64,000 nt of DNA. Origin: Calonectria ilicicola. Its lineage: Eukaryota > Ascomycota > Sordariomycetes > Hypocreales > Nectriaceae. A program made the position numbers and the translations under genes. Positions within the stretch are counted from its first letter, which is position 1; the number at the start of each line of letters is the position of its first letter. Positions 1-13,374 of the stretch are shown here, in pieces. The stretch lies in assembly GCA_020809705.1 (NCBI GenBank), contig CP085836.1, forward strand, positions 806,001 through 870,000, in the 5' to 3' direction. The notes beneath the pieces are model-generated. The model saw only the letters and a list, made by a program, of their open reading frames with translations. It made no database searches and had not been told where the DNA came from.

Positions 1-1055
1 CCGAGGAACGTGCTCACTTGATCCCGCATAGCCTCAAAAGACAAAGACAGCGCTGGCCCGCCTACATCTCGGAGCGTTTTGTTTTGTTTAGCGACCAAAG
101 CCAAAATGTCCCGGTTAGTACAGTCACCACCATCGCCGCCACCGTTGACACCGCCGCCGCCGCCGCTCTGTCCCACTTCCACTTGCTTCTTTCGGACGAT
201 GATGGAGGCCATGTTGGCTACAATAGCCCGAGATAGTTCCGTGTCTCTCCAAAACTTCAGGAAGAGGAATGCAGATGCAGGGAAAAAAGCCTGGGAGCTA
301 TGCAGCACGCGGGACCAGAGATCAAAGGCAAATATATGCCGACAAGCGTCCAGTATGTACGACCCGGGGTTTTCCAAGGAACGGATGTCGTAGCCAAATC
401 CTGCCTTTCCCATGATGTCGAGCGTGACACGGTCAAGCCAGCCCAAGACTTCAATAGTTTGGGTACTTGCTTTGGCGTCCTTCATTTCGACGCGCCAGAA
501 CTCGCGGAGGGCGAGTGCCTTCTCCCAAAAGACAGGCCTTAAATCTTGGATGGACTGGGCTGAGAAAGCGGGGGCCAGCACCTTTCTCTGACGCTGATGC
601 TGAACTCCTTCAGCTAGAAGTAGGCCTTTGCCAAGCACAGGTATCATCCACAGTTTGGTCTGGGTAGGCTTAATATAGTTGTAAGGGTTTTCGACATTTA
701 TTCTTTTTAGGGCGCTCCTGTCTGCCACCGAGAGCTTTTCTAGGCCAAAGAGAGAAAAGTAGCGAACAACAGGTCCATACTGCTGATGCCAAAGACGCTG
801 AGGAACACCGCGCTCTTGCGTGATAAGATCGAAGAACTGGCCCCAAAGCGGAAATCCTCGTACAGTCGGGACATACCGAAGCGGCGAGCAATAGTATGGA
901 TAGATCCAGCTCAGCCATACAACAAAGTAAAGCGGTAAAGCAACTGCCCATGAGATTGCAATGGCAGATAGCGGGTCATGCTCTAATTGACGCGATCTGA
1001 GGTACGCAGCTGCAGCGTTGGCGATGAGGAGAGGTAGGAGGCCTGCGAGAACCAT
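1..1055 (-). CDS. Cytochrome P450, N-terminal part (runs off left edge)
   Basis: The frame is open from an ATG at 1055 to the left edge (351 codons, no stop). Residues 1-55 hold two hydrophobic stretches, which suit an ER membrane anchor. A Pro-rich hinge and the usual beta-1 region (LRYVPTVRGFPLWGQ) follow. Helix C carries the P450 pattern HQRQRKVLAPAFS near residue 160, where the Arg and following basic residues contact the haem propionates. The last visible residues (RDQVSTFLG) are the start of the oxygen-binding I helix, so the ExxR and Cys-ligand motifs lie outside the window. Family membership is sure; substrate and CYP family are not. It is divergent to a second P450 with about 1 kb between start codons, so the pair may share a promoter region and belong to a secondary-metabolite locus (inference). 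Confidence 0.9.
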   Translation of the reverse strand, partial: MVLAGLLPLLIANAAAAYLRSRQLEHDPLSAIAISWAVALPLYFVVWLSWIYPYYCSPLRYVPTVRGFPLWGQFFDLITQERGVPQRLWHQQYGPVVRYFSLFGLEKLSVADRSALKRINVENPYNYIKPTQTKLWMIPVLGKGLLLAEGVQHQRQRKVLAPAFSAQSIQDLRPVFWEKALALREFWRVEMKDAKASTQTIEVLGWLDRVTLDIMGKAGFGYDIRSLENPGSYILDACRHIFAFDLWSRVLHSSQAFFPASAFLFLKFWRDTELSRAIVANMASIIVRKKQVEVGQSGGGGGVNGGGDGGDCTNRDILALVAKQNKTLRDVGGPALSLSFEAMRDQVSTFL

Positions 1056-2024
1056 GGTTAAAGGTCCAAAATAGCGACTGCCTGGGGAAAAAAGGAATTA
1101 ATCCAAAACCAGTTTGGTCAACTCTGAAAGTTTAGGGTATACAGGAACACAAAGATGGGCGCGGAAAGAATTGGAAAGAATCTTGATGTTTACTTCTTAT
1201 AGTGGTATACAGTGAGTCGTGATAAACTAGTCTGAACTATTTACAAATCCACATAGGGTGACGGCAACGGCCGATGCGGGCGTAAAATGGCCACGCCTCA
1301 CATTCTTACCTGTAAGTTCTTCTACTTGTACTCACGCGCACGTACGACGATAGACCACACACACTGCATTCTCTCTATGGTCAGTGCCCTGAAGTGGGGG
1401 CATGCGTAAGGGTGTTTTTAAGTATGAGAGGAAGCTGGCTATCTTACAGAGCGTATGCAATAACTAGTTGTGCGTTCAAAATCAGCATGTCTTTCCAAAT
1501 ATGACTGAAGAACCTACGGTGACAGGATTAGATTATGAAACATATGACTGATCATTTACATAGCTTTCGCAACTTCGAACAGCGAGGCAACAAATGGTCA
1601 ATAGGTCTCAGTATATCGGAATTCGTATGGAGCACCAGATTTTTAGTGAGGGCACCGACATCATCCCCAAGTTCTGCGGGGGCTAAATACGGCTGCTAAA
1701 CCCAACCCAGGTACAACAAGTGGGACTCATGAACCATGCGTAACAACATCCTTAGCCTCTCGTCCCAACGTAAGACGCGTCCATTACTTACGCCCGATCC
1801 CTGTTGCAAAAAATTCAGAAGAGAAGAGGAAAAAAGAAAAAAAGGAAGAAAAAAAGAAGAAGAAAAAGAAAAGCCTAAAAACTAAAATAGAAACAAAAAC
1901 AAACCACTCTCTGTTTTCTTTTCCTCTCTTCATCCGCTTTTTTCTCACCATCTCTGTCTTGCTCATCCTCCGCTGGCATCAATCGTATTGCTGTCGTTTT
2001 GGAGGACATCACAGTTTGCGAGTC
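1056..2024. promoter_or_regulatory. Shared upstream region of two divergent P450 genes
   Basis: This gene-free stretch lies between the two divergent P450 starts. It contains a strongly purine-biased run on the + strand at about 1807-1875 (AAG/GAA-rich, so pyrimidine-rich on the opposite strand), a composition common in fungal promoters. I see no convincing gene. A 60-codon open frame over the purine tract is low complexity. Confidence 0.4.
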
Positions 2025-3914
2025 ATGGCCCTAAAAGACGGTCTCGCTACGTTTGCATCCTTCTTTTTGAAAATCCCATTCTTCTCCCACTTATAACCTT
2101 TTCTACTCTACTCGTGTCGACCTACGCATATACATGGGTACGATATTTCTTATCCTGCCAAAATGTCTTGTCCAGGGAACCTGTCACGCCGCCATACTGG
2201 TTTCCAGGAGTCGGCCATCTATTTTCTCTAGCTTTTAGCCCAGAAAGACTCTTTCGCAGCCTCTTGTAAGCATTTCCTTGGCGAGTTTCAGTTTCAGCCG
2301 CTGGCCTGTTAGCTAATTTTTTTTTTTTCCCTTGCGTGGTGATAGACCACGCAGATTCCCCGCCCGCTTCTCGGTCTTCGGCAGGGACATGTACTTGGCA
2401 ATGCCTGGCGACCAAACAGAGAGAATATGGCAAAGCTCTCGCGACCTTGCACCCACGCCCAGCCTTTTTGATGCCCTCAGCACTTTTTTTGGTTTGCAAG
2501 AAGAGGATTTTGGTATTTTTCAGCATGAGCATATCACAACCTTTGAGGAGTGCAGCAAGACCAGCACCGCTAGCCATCCAGATCCATCTCGCCGATTGAT
2601 GGAACACCAGCGAAGGGACTTTCTGCAACACTTGCAAGGTCCAGATCTGAGGCCCAAGGTGGAAAGATTCATGAAAAATCTCCTTTTCGAGCTATCGCCG
2701 ACTGCTGACGTCGGCGCTGGCTGGACCCATGTTCCTGATTTCTTTGACTTCATGGCTAATCGGGTTCTGCGAGCCAACGTCAAGGCGCTGTATGGCGAAA
2801 ACATATTAATGGTCTGCCCGAGCTTTTGTGAAGATTTTTGGGCGTTTTACCGAGCTTTCCCTACACTGTCTCGGGGTTTGCCTCGTTGGCTTGTTCCCTC
2901 CAGCTACGCAGCTCGTGAGAAAATGCACCACAACTTTCAGAAATGGCGGGATTGGTGCTACCAAAATTTCAATTGGGGCAACGAATCGCTATACGATGCT
3001 GAATACGAGCCGATCTGGGGTGCTCGGTATGTTCGTAAAATGGTCATGCGGCACGAGGACCTTGGTTTCAGCCCAAAGGGGATTTCTGTTGTTCTCCTCG
3101 GCTACTTCTTTCTGTGAGTTTTGTTTTTGCACAACAGGTGCCCGAAATCAAGAAATGATTCCCACCAACTCACAATCCAAACAGCACCGTAGCAAAAGCC
3201 ATACCTGCAGCCGTGTGGATGATGCTGTACATCCTTCTGGATCAAGAATTGCTTCTCCGCCTCCGTGAAGAAATCTCGACAGCCTTCTCAGCAGGTGCCA
3301 ACAGTCCCAGCCTCCATGAGCTGGAGGTATGTCCACTGCTCAATTCGATCTACTGCGAAACTCTTCGGTTGCACGTGGCCAGCACTGTTGGCCGCACCCC
3401 TCTGCATAACAGGTTCCACCTTGCCGGAAACTGGAAGGTCAGAGTCGGTGTTCCCATCATGCTCGCGGGGTGGCTCGGGGGTCTGGATAATTCGTTTTGG
3501 AATACTGGAAGTCGGCTGCCAGGGGGCGAGCCAGAGCACCCAGTTGACTCGTTCTGGGCTGATCGCTTCCTCGAGTATCCTGCCGACCCCAGCAGTGGTC
3601 CGATCAAGGCGCGGCCGCGAGCGGGAGCGGCTTTACCGGCCGTAAAAGGCCAGACGCAGGCAAAATTGAAACTTGAAGGCATCCAAGGCCATTGGTTTCC
3701 ATTTGGCGGAGGGGATTCGCAGTGTCCCGGAGAAGCATTGGCCAAGCAATTGATCCTCACATCCGTCGCTGTGATGATTCATAACTTAGACATTGAGCTT
3801 TTAGACCCTTCTGGAGCTGCAAAAATGAAATCAAAGCACACAACGCTGCCGTTTGGGTCCAATGCATTTGACAAGACTGTCCCGGCTCTCGTCCGCCAAC
3901 GATCATGTACCTGA
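2025..3914 (+). CDS. Cytochrome P450 (CYP7/8-like clan), probable frameshift near the N-terminus
   Basis: Three exons are inferred: 2025-2265, 2346-3113 and 3185-3914, with introns of 80 and 71 bp (GTAAGC..TAG and GTGAGT..CAG). The C-terminal exon has the K-helix ETLRL (ExxR) and the haem-ligand loop FPFGGGDSQCPGEALAKQ with the Cys ligand. The long substrate region and the AKAIP-containing I helix resemble fungal relatives of sterol 7-alpha-hydroxylase and prostacyclin synthase (family knowledge). There is an oddity at the start. The frame that joins exon 1 to the rest has no ATG, while an ATG at 2025 begins a good P450 leader (MALKDGLATF) in another frame that dies at a TAA. Adding one base in the A-run at 2070-2073 would join the two into a normal anchor helix. 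It is therefore either a real frameshift or a sequencing indel. The substrate is unknown. Confidence 0.8.
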
Positions 3915-4643
3915 TGGGTCGCCCAGTCTAGATCTTGAAAGCGCCGAAAAGCCCATCACATAGAATAATAGAGACACTTAGCCTTGCGAAGGAGCGAATT
4001 GCCATCTACACCTAATCTTACGCTATCCCAGCCATATCCAAAGCATTCATCACATTAACAGAAGTATAAATGACCACAATGTTTGAAGTTTGAACATTCA
4101 GCACACGTCACTCGGTGGTTTCGTTTTTTTTTTTTTTCCACTATTCATTTATTTACTGTAGTTTGGAGAAAATAATGAGAAACATCATTCTTCGAAAGAT
4201 CTATTATAGGTGAAACCTCCTGGTAACAGATAAACCGATTGAAATACGCTGTCATAATGCCACAGTCGACAGGTGTCCCCGATCTAGAACTAGGTTTTAG
4301 TCTACAACCTTCAAGATTGGGTAATGAAGACGTCGTAAACAATGACCCAAGGTAACTACACATTGTAACCGTACATCCTACTAGAGGCTAGTAGTTTTAT
4401 AAGAATAAAATAAAATAAATAAGAAAGAAAAATGGAGAAGAGAGCTTCCATTTTCTTATTCCTAAACTACAATTCTCATTTGAATTAAGTCTAGTCTAGT
4501 CTTATTAGCAAGGCAGACACAGATATGGATAGACAGCTGTTTTCTAATTAATAAGACTCTATGTAATCATATTTTAATGTTATCATTTTCGTTTTACATA
4601 GGCAGTATCGGCAGTATCATTAGTATCTTTTTTATTCATATTC

Positions 4644-4670
4644 TAGGGGTTAGGGTTAAGGCTAGGGTTA
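4644..4670 (+). repeat. Interstitial telomere-like repeat
   Basis: The bases read TAGGGGTTAGGGTTAAGGC followed by TAGGGTTA, a short degenerate run of the TTAGGG unit used at telomeres of filamentous fungi. Only about four units are present, with no array beyond it. It may be a scar of telomere-primed repair or simply chance. Confidence 0.55.
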
Positions 4671-5894
4671 TATGCGCACGGTATAAGGTAGGGACAAGGT
4701 ACATCGGCGCTTGGGCGAGATTTTTGTAGTCTCGCTCTAGATCCAGATTAACACACGGCAGAAACAGACCAGTCTAGCTAAAACTCGATAAGAGCAACGG
4801 TCAGCTCGTTTAGGATCCTCCCAGATCAAATATTGGCCACGGATTACAGTTATGATCGGTGCGCTTATGTAAATTTATGGCATATTTTGGCCGGACAATT
4901 TCAACCCCAACCAATAGTCCGTAGTAATGTCGGCCTTTTTTGTTGAGCCATTTCGACTATCCATCCCCACATTTCCATCTTCCCAGGTGAGCTTTCTGCC
5001 AACTTATTGCCTTCATTCGACAAGTCGCTATTTATGGCCGCCGCAAATCCTTCATGCACTTCTTGTACAGTCATTCTAAGCGCTTCGGCTTTGATTTTGG
5101 GGGGGGGGTCCAGTCCAGATACCTGTTATTCATCGATTCTAACGAGTATACTCTACGATCTAACCATACGAGCCATATACGTCATATTTACATCTAGGGC
5201 GACGATAAGCGGCCCGCAAGGGTCCTCTTCCTAGGCACTTGTGTCGTCTTGCAGCTTGTTGGCTTCACCGCCATGACGTACGTATTCGTTGTCGTTGGTC
5301 AGCTGCGCAACACGGTTGTTTTCACGGGAGGGCACATCGCGAAATGACTCAAGCCCAAAGTCCAACATGTGCACAGCCGACATACATACAACTCTTTACT
5401 CATGACAGCTACTGACACCGGACACCACGAGAAGGTCAGCTGCATCGTCCTACCACCCTTCTGGGCAGCATCCGGTGTATTCACCACCGGAGGCGTTTCC
5501 CGAAGCTGGCCAGGGCGCAGCAGCGGGCTGCAGGGCCGACGTGATATACAAAGCCGGTCCCTGCGTGGTCGATTAGTCCAAAGACTGTCTCCTTGTATCA
5601 TTGGGTTCGGAGAATTAATGCAACCACAAGCGAGTACACCGGATCATGATCAAATCGACCACCCTAGCTTGCCGGACACCAGTCTTCGGCAGCGCACCTT
5701 GGGGAACATCAAAGTCGCTGATAAGTCACATCGGCGATACTGCTGAAGCTCTAGCTTGGGGGACATGAGGTCTTTTGCGACTCTCCCAAAGCAATGCGAC
5801 CGGCGGCTCTCCTGATCAAAAGACACAAAACGAATGCTCGCCAACTCTGCCCAGCAACGCCTCAACGTTCCAAGCTGAGAAGCGATAAGTGTGG

Positions 5895-6360
5895 TTTGCC
5901 AGTCTACCTGGCGAGGTCACAGACGCTCAAGCCTAGGGGATTAAAAAAGAACAAAAGAGAGAAAAGAAGAAGAAAAAAAAGACTCTCCCTAGCGATTTCT
6001 CAAGCCAAGGGGGTACAGGTATAGCATAAGTCTTCTCAGCGACGCCAATGGCTATTTCGACTGAGGAACACGAATGAATCTGGCAGCTCTCTCTGGCGAT
6101 GTCACAGACGCTCTAGCCAAAGGAACATGGAATGACCTCTCCTCGGTGATGCATTGATGCTCTCTAACTGAGGGAAAACACGGAAATTTGCCAAGTCTAC
6201 CTGGCGAGGTCACAGACGCTCTAGCCTAGGGGATTAAAAAAAAAACCAGAGTCTCCCTAGTGATTTCTCAAGCCAAGGGGGTACAGGTATAGCATGATCT
6301 TCTCAGCGACGCCAATGGCTGTTTCGACTGAGGAAACATGAAATGGGTCTGGCTACTCTC
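5895..6360 (+). repeat. Two diverged direct repeats, period about 292 bp
   Basis: Unit 1 (5895-6090) and unit 2 (6187-6360) share long blocks in the same order: TTTGCCA-GTCTACCTGGCGAGG, CAGACGCTC-AGCCTAGGGGA, an A-rich spacer, TCTCAAGCCAAGGGGGTACA, then CAGCGACGCCAATGGCT. A fragment of a third unit (about 6090-6125, with CAGACGCTCTAGCC) lies between them. No coding frame runs through the units. Confidence 0.75.
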
Positions 6361-7902
6361 CACAGCAAATGTCTATGACATTTGAGTCAGGGAGGGAATG
6401 AAGCCAGTGACAGTCTGCCCATCTTAGCATACCGGGTGCGATGTCAACGGTAAGCTGGGGACCGTGAAGAAACAGACTGCAAGCACATGCGACGGCCGGG
6501 CACGCGCGCCTCTTTATACTTCAACCATGAATCTCGATTTTTGCCGGCTGCTCTCTTCCCTGACTCCTCTTTTGGCCTGGCAGTGGAGAAACGGTGCAGC
6601 AGCCATTTTTCACGAAGATTGACCCCCACTATTCCAAAGTGGACCTAACAAGGAGACCTAATTTAATTACGAGCCCATTTTGACGGAGAAGGGCAACTGA
6701 ACAACCCAAGCCATTTCTGGAACCGGGCATTGTGCAAACAAGAGGCGTGGCAATTCATACGCCAATCCAATAATTCAAATCATGCGTTATCCCAATGGTT
6801 TGTTACAATGGTAATTACAGAGGCTCGCTCATCACCAAAAGGCACCTGCTGATCCAATCCCGGTGGCTCAAAGCTGTCGCGAATAGCGACGACACCCAGA
6901 AACCGCTGCTATCCCCACTTCTCTAACCACCACCAGCCGGCCGATTTCGACGACGATGCTTATTGAGTCCGAACCATAATCGTTAGAATCGGCCGTTTTC
7001 TACAAACACCAGGCACGGCCGGATCACTGAATCTGTCAGCAGGTCCGAAACAATGACCTCCAAAAAAGAAATTAAAAGTAAAAATTAAATTAAATTAAAC
7101 AATAAAAAAGCCAACCCAGAAGCATGATTGTCATTCCCGAACGCTTTCAATCGCAATACACTCACTCCTGTACATGGGTATATCATATCAAAACGCTTGA
7201 AAACAACCGCGGCTTTGGCCATGCCGAACACACTTGGCTGATCGCAATGCCCTGCATCAACCATCGCCCCCGCCGCTCTTAGGGAAAGCCCGATATCCAC
7301 CTTTATGATAATACGTGCGTAACGACTGTACAGTACATGTAGCTGAGCTGCGGCCAATATTGGTCTCTTTTCCCTCCCCCCTTCCCCTTCCCTGCCACCT
7401 CCATGGTTAAGTGGATGCGGTGGGTTTTGGCAGAAGCGAGGCGGAATAATGTAAGGATGCGTGACATTCTAGGCGGGGCCACCCCACTGGGGTTGGTGCA
7501 GATGTCTTCTGCCAACCAAGCCACGAAGCTACAAAACCGTGACAACACGACAGAGGGGGGAGGGAGGCGAGCATAGGCGAGGCCAGTACGAAGGAATTGT
7601 ATCCAAATAACTCACCAGCAGTGGAGCCAAAATGAAATGGAGACGTATGTAGTGACAGGGGTGTCAGAGCTTACAATCATTTTTCACGATGGACCATCCT
7701 AGCCATCTCTTAAAACTTTGCTACTTTCCTACCTTGGTGCATTGCAGATCGCAGAAACGAAAGCACAAATAACCCTGACATCTTTTCATACCTCCAACTT
7801 CCCCTCCTCCTATCTATCTTGTACATAATTACCTACTATTATCAAAGTACATACTAGCGTACAACTACAATTAAAACTCTCACTTGGGGACAAAAAAAAA
7901 AG

Positions 7903-9495
7903 ATGACCAATCTTGCCCACTCCGGAGGTCTCGGGTCCCTGAAAGAAAGAATGCGATGGCAGGAGTGCGCATGGGTCAACAAACTCGCCCAACACCAAGC
8001 TTCTGGTGATCAGGTGTGTAGTTGCCCCGAGACTTTCTTTGTTTCTTTGTTTCTTTCAACATTTTTATTATTAACTACGTACCATAAGATTGACCAGCCC
8101 ACTATCAACCTCATAACCCGTGAAACCTCCTACGATGTCAAGGAAATTACCTTGGCCACAGAGCCACTGGTGGGACTCATTCTCGTATGTGTTTGCTCTT
8201 CGATCTAGACCCTGGGGCCCTTTTCCTGACATGCACATGCCCTCTACCCTTTTGAGATAGAACGTCTCAAGCGCGTGGCTGTAGCCAGGGAGATGTATAG
8301 AAAAACAGGGCAGGTGATAGGCAGCGAAATGATGAGAGATCGCCTCTTCGATGCACGTTGCGCTAAGGCTGCCACAATTATTCACCCTAAGGTCGCTGAC
8401 GACACATGGCAGAGCCCATCTCATATGTGGCAGCTGGTTCGGAGCGAGCTACCAAGCAAAGATGCTTTACCTCGGGGGCTCGTGGAGATTATTAGCGGTT
8501 GGGTTGTATCCCAGGAGGTCATCTCGCTCAAAGCCGAGTGGCTTTACAGAGTCTCTGGCGGCCTGGCTGAGGACCGGAGGCGCAGGGTAAGGGAACTAAG
8601 CGGTGCGTTCTACATGGTTAACCAGGCTGAAGAAGGTCAAGAGAAAGCCTTATGGCTGTATTCCGATTTCGAGGGCGGTCGTGAGATTCCCTGGACCAAG
8701 ATTCGCAGACTGACTGAGCTCGGCAGCAAGTCACCTCATTCTCGTGCTCAGACGATCATTCTTCCATGCCCGCTCAATGAGACGTATACAACTTTTCAAG
8801 TTGCCGACAACGAACTCTCTATTACACTGCTCTCCGCTAGTAAGGGAGTACTAATTGGTATGAATGCAGAGGCGAGGAGATCGCTGCAATGGATTCTCGA
8901 GAATCATGCCCGGCATTCCTGTGTCATCTTCTACCCCCCAGGACTCCTTAGCCCATCTCACCTTCCGCAATTGCCTCTTAAAATTAAAGAGTTGAAGCTG
9001 TGCGGAATAACAAACTTTCTCCTTGATCGTGTACCAGACAAGTGCACCGCAGATTCCAGCCATTGGATACATGGGTTTGTGGCCAAACTGGAACACATTG
9101 AACAGCTGTCTCTTTCCGACTGCGATTACGATCCTCAAAATGTTTCTCGTCTCTCGCGCTGGCTGCCTTCATTGAGTATCAAGAGCTCCGGAAAATTAAA
9201 ACCCAGACCGTCTCGCAGCGCCAAGCAGACCAGGCGCAAACAGAATTGGAGCGACATGCTGCAAAGAATGGACAAGTCGCACTTCTACTCCATACTCCTC
9301 TCCAGCTCTACCCCTTCTATACCTTTCAAGTTTTCCCAAATATCCCGCAAACCGAAATTTAAGATGTCTCGGCCAAGAAGAATACCGGGCGGTGTCGCAA
9401 GGGGAGCTGGCGCATACTCATTTCCCAGCCTCGAGACCAAATTAAAATGTAAAATGTTAGATGCGGTATTAAAACAACATCCCACGGAAACTTGA
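7903..9495 (+). CDS. Hypothetical protein, three exons
   Basis: An ATG at 7903 opens exon 1 (7903-8013). Exon 2 is 8089-8184 and exon 3 is 8257-9495; all junctions are phase 0, giving about 481 residues. The first intron (GTGTGT..AAG, 75 bp) is ordinary. The second needs a rarer GAG acceptor at 8254-8256 to stay in frame, so that junction is less certain. The middle of exon 3 has alternating hydrophobic and polar segments that could be Leu-rich (for example the LPQLPLKIKELKLCG stretch). The last 110 residues are very basic (Arg, Lys, Ser). I do not recognise a family. F-box/LRR-like proteins are a possible but unproven comparison. Confidence 0.6.
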
Positions 9496-10883
9496 GGAGT
9501 CAGGCTCCTGTCCTAGCTTTTACGACTGGGACTCGTCATGCAGGCTCGCCAGACCTGTCATTAGGTTTGGGTTTGAGTTGGGTTTGGATTCGGATTTGAC
9601 ATTGAAACTAGATCCAGAGGGTCGCGGGCAAGATCAGAACGACCTACCACACAAAGGGGAAGCGCCTCCCCTCTTCCCCAACCATGTCCCTCCTACACTT
9701 TTTGGTGTTCCGGACATGTCGCGTAGGATCGGCTGTCCATCACGAGGACACACTTATTCTCACAGCCGAGGTACACGTTTGAAGAGGAAAATGGTCATCA
9801 GGCATCCTAGCAGTGAAGAAACAGAGTTCAGCGAAGTGGTTCGTTACGCACAAGAGCCAGACGCAAGACCAAGTCAGTAAAATGCCGCATGCAATATTTT
9901 AATGCGCTGGGAGGATATTGTATAGATAATATAAATAGGATGTTCTTCTTGCTATATTATGTCATAGTTCACAGCATTTATAATCACAAGTAAATTTTAT
10001 ATTTCTAATGGCGATTTATTAGCTGTATCGAATATTTGGTGCAGTATCACTCGTGCAACACCATCCAAATACGAGCATCATTTTCTTTTCTCTAGGTGGT
10101 GCGGTTTTCCTCCCTTATAATAGCGTTAAGCATGGAGCAGAAAACAGGATTAGGGGTATTTTACGTATACTTTAGTTGCTAGTTGCCATATGCGTAGGAC
10201 CCTTTATAAGATGACTGCATCATTAGGCGTTGACACGGGCTCTAGGGTAGGTAGGTGCGTCGAGTTGAACAATCATGCATACTTCAAGGTTTATAGATTT
10301 TGTATGCAGTTATCAAGGGACAGATATATTTATTTATTCGAGCTGCTGGAGAATTCTGGCGTAATTTGTATTAGCAATGCCTAAAAAAGAAAAATGGATA
10401 TACATTTTTCTTCTTCTAAAATCTCAGGTTAGCCAGAGCCGTGCCAGTGTCGTTGATACCTTTTGTCTTTTGTGGCCATCCCATAATAAACTAACACAAC
10501 CTTTCAAATTTCTTGGTTCCAACGGTCGACATCCACTCCCACTTATGGGCCTCTCGAGCCACAAACAAGGGATGCTCGCCTTCCGATTCGCTCCCAGAAT
10601 GTTGCAGCCCCCCCAGTCCCACTAATAATTTCTAATTTCTTGGCCAACTGAGTAGCTAAGCCTTTTTAGTAAGCTACTAATTAATGTCCAATGCACACTT
10701 TGGCCAGCCACCTTTTCTGGCAAGCGTTGGGTTTTCGTTTGTCTTGTTGTTCTTTCTTTTTCTTTCTCTCAGAATGCATGTTGCACCTGTGTCTGTGTAT
10801 ATGGAAACGAACTTGATAAAAATCACCATCTCTCCGGCTGTATATTGGTGGAATCAAACTCTGCTAAATAATATTTACCACCA
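9496..10883. other. Intergenic stretch between two genes, no supported gene
   Basis: Contains a G/T-rich low-complexity run at about 9562-9600 and AT-rich DNA at 9890-10080. A 100-codon frame at 9578-9880 begins inside the low-complexity run and shows no family signal, so I do not annotate it. Confidence 0.5.
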
Positions 10884-12310
<1,427 letters not shown>

Positions 12311-12618
12311 ACCTGCTACCTGAGATGTGGCTACTTCTCTCGACAGAGTGAGAGCGCTCTAAAAAAGCGCAGATTAAAAACTAGGCGTGGGGCTTTGTAT
12401 TTTAGCTCGAATTTGCGCTAACAGTTATCTCATTTCATATATAATTGACTGCGCACTGGAGATTGAAAGCGCATGTATCAAGGCCGCAATGAGCTGGTGG
12501 TGGTAATGGCTGTACTATAACTCATATAAATTGGTAAAGAGAAAGCCTGATTAAAAAATGCATATGGTCAATAATAATTAAATGATGCTAAGCCGTGAGC
12601 TGGTGATGTGGAATCGAC
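12311..12618. other. Short intergenic stretch
   Basis: About 300 bp, AT-rich, between the broken chitinase and the next gene. I see no element in it. Confidence 0.5.
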
Positions 12619-13374
12619 ATGAATCAGACATGGAACCGGTTCAAAAATATTGCCACAAGAGTAGGGTTGGCGAGAGTTGCAACGCAGGGAGCCGATAAAA
12701 ACACATCACCTGCGCGATCAAGACGATCGCTGTTGCGAGCGAGTAGATCAATTCTCCCCTATCAGCTAACTTCAGCATGGAGACATGTTTGGTCGAAAGT
12801 GTTTTGCAATGGCGATTGGCATAGTTTTACAGAGAAGGCCGGGCTGATGCCAACGTTGGTGGGTGCGGATCTGCACCTTCTTGCAGAGGATGACAAGTCG
12901 ACGCCCAAGTTTCTCATGCTGATTGTGCCTCGCAAGGACACTGACGTGTGCGTTTCGATGCAACTGTTATTCAACTCCTTGCGGAATCATACTTACGATG
13001 CTTCGAGTAAGCATGTCAAGTTTCCTGACTGCAATCTGGTCATCAACATTGGCAGCATCAGCACTAGCGGCAAGCTGTTTGCAGAAGACCTCACCCGAAT
13101 ATTCAACGAAAGCAACCGTTTGACCACAGCGGTTTTGTTCTATGAGCCCGAAGCCAAAATTAGAAACATGATACCGGGTTTATTCGGTGGGCTTTGCGAA
13201 GGCTTGCCTCAGTCTATGTCAGACGTCGCAGACGTTTGCTCGGTGATGCTTAGACTTGGAAACGGAACACCAATGTACCAGAGGCTCGAAAAGGCTGGAT
13301 GTGCGCCCGTGCGGGGAATCAAAGCATTATACCTGGAAGAAGATATAGGACCGTGGAGGTTTGAGAGACTATGA
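12619..13374 (+). CDS. Hypothetical protein, paralogue of the protein at 15722-16468
   Basis: A single open frame of 251 codons starts with an ATG at 12619. I do not recognise a catalytic domain. It shares ordered blocks with the protein at 15722-16468: a W..VFCN[GD].W stretch, a GLxPxLxG stretch, the segment VKFPDCNLVINI (VSFPDFKLNIVN in the partner), and a later region of the type N/E..R..TAVLFYEPEAK. The partner begins with an F-box-like sequence that this copy lacks; its first 45 residues are basic and Ser/Arg-rich instead. It may be an F-box-family derivative with a replaced N-terminus. Function is unknown. Confidence 0.6.
   Translation: MNQTWNRFKNIATRVGLARVATQGADKNTSPARSRRSLLRASRSILPYQLTSAWRHVWSKVFCNGDWHSFTEKAGLMPTLVGADLHLLAEDDKSTPKFLMLIVPRKDTDVCVSMQLLFNSLRNHTYDASSKHVKFPDCNLVINIGSISTSGKLFAEDLTRIFNESNRLTTAVLFYEPEAKIRNMIPGLFGGLCEGLPQSMSDVADVCSVMLRLGNGTPMYQRLEKAGCAPVRGIKALYLEEDIGPWRFERL

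Larger units (their letters stand above)
3915..7902. other. Long intergenic stretch, no supported gene
   Basis: Nearly 4 kb without a convincing coding region. The only open frames are under 130 codons, lack domain signals and overlap on both strands. It holds a telomere-like motif (4644-4670), a diverged tandem repeat (5895-6360), short A/T homopolymers and AT-rich segments around 4380-4640. The region 7300-7560 is pyrimidine/purine biased and is the probable upstream region of the next gene. Confidence 0.6.

Noticed and set aside
670..951. 93-codon minus-strand frame inside P450 1
   Set aside because: It lies out of frame within the clear P450 reading frame and has no domain.
1784..1966. 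60-codon frame rich in Phe and Ser between the P450 genes
   Set aside because: It is simply the translation of a purine/pyrimidine tract.
2122..2637. 171-codon minus-strand frame opposite P450 2
   Set aside because: Antisense shadow of the P450 exons and intron; no family signal.
9578..9880. 100-codon frame after the hypothetical gene
   Set aside because: Starts in a G/T-rich low-complexity run and shows no recognisable domain or intron logic.
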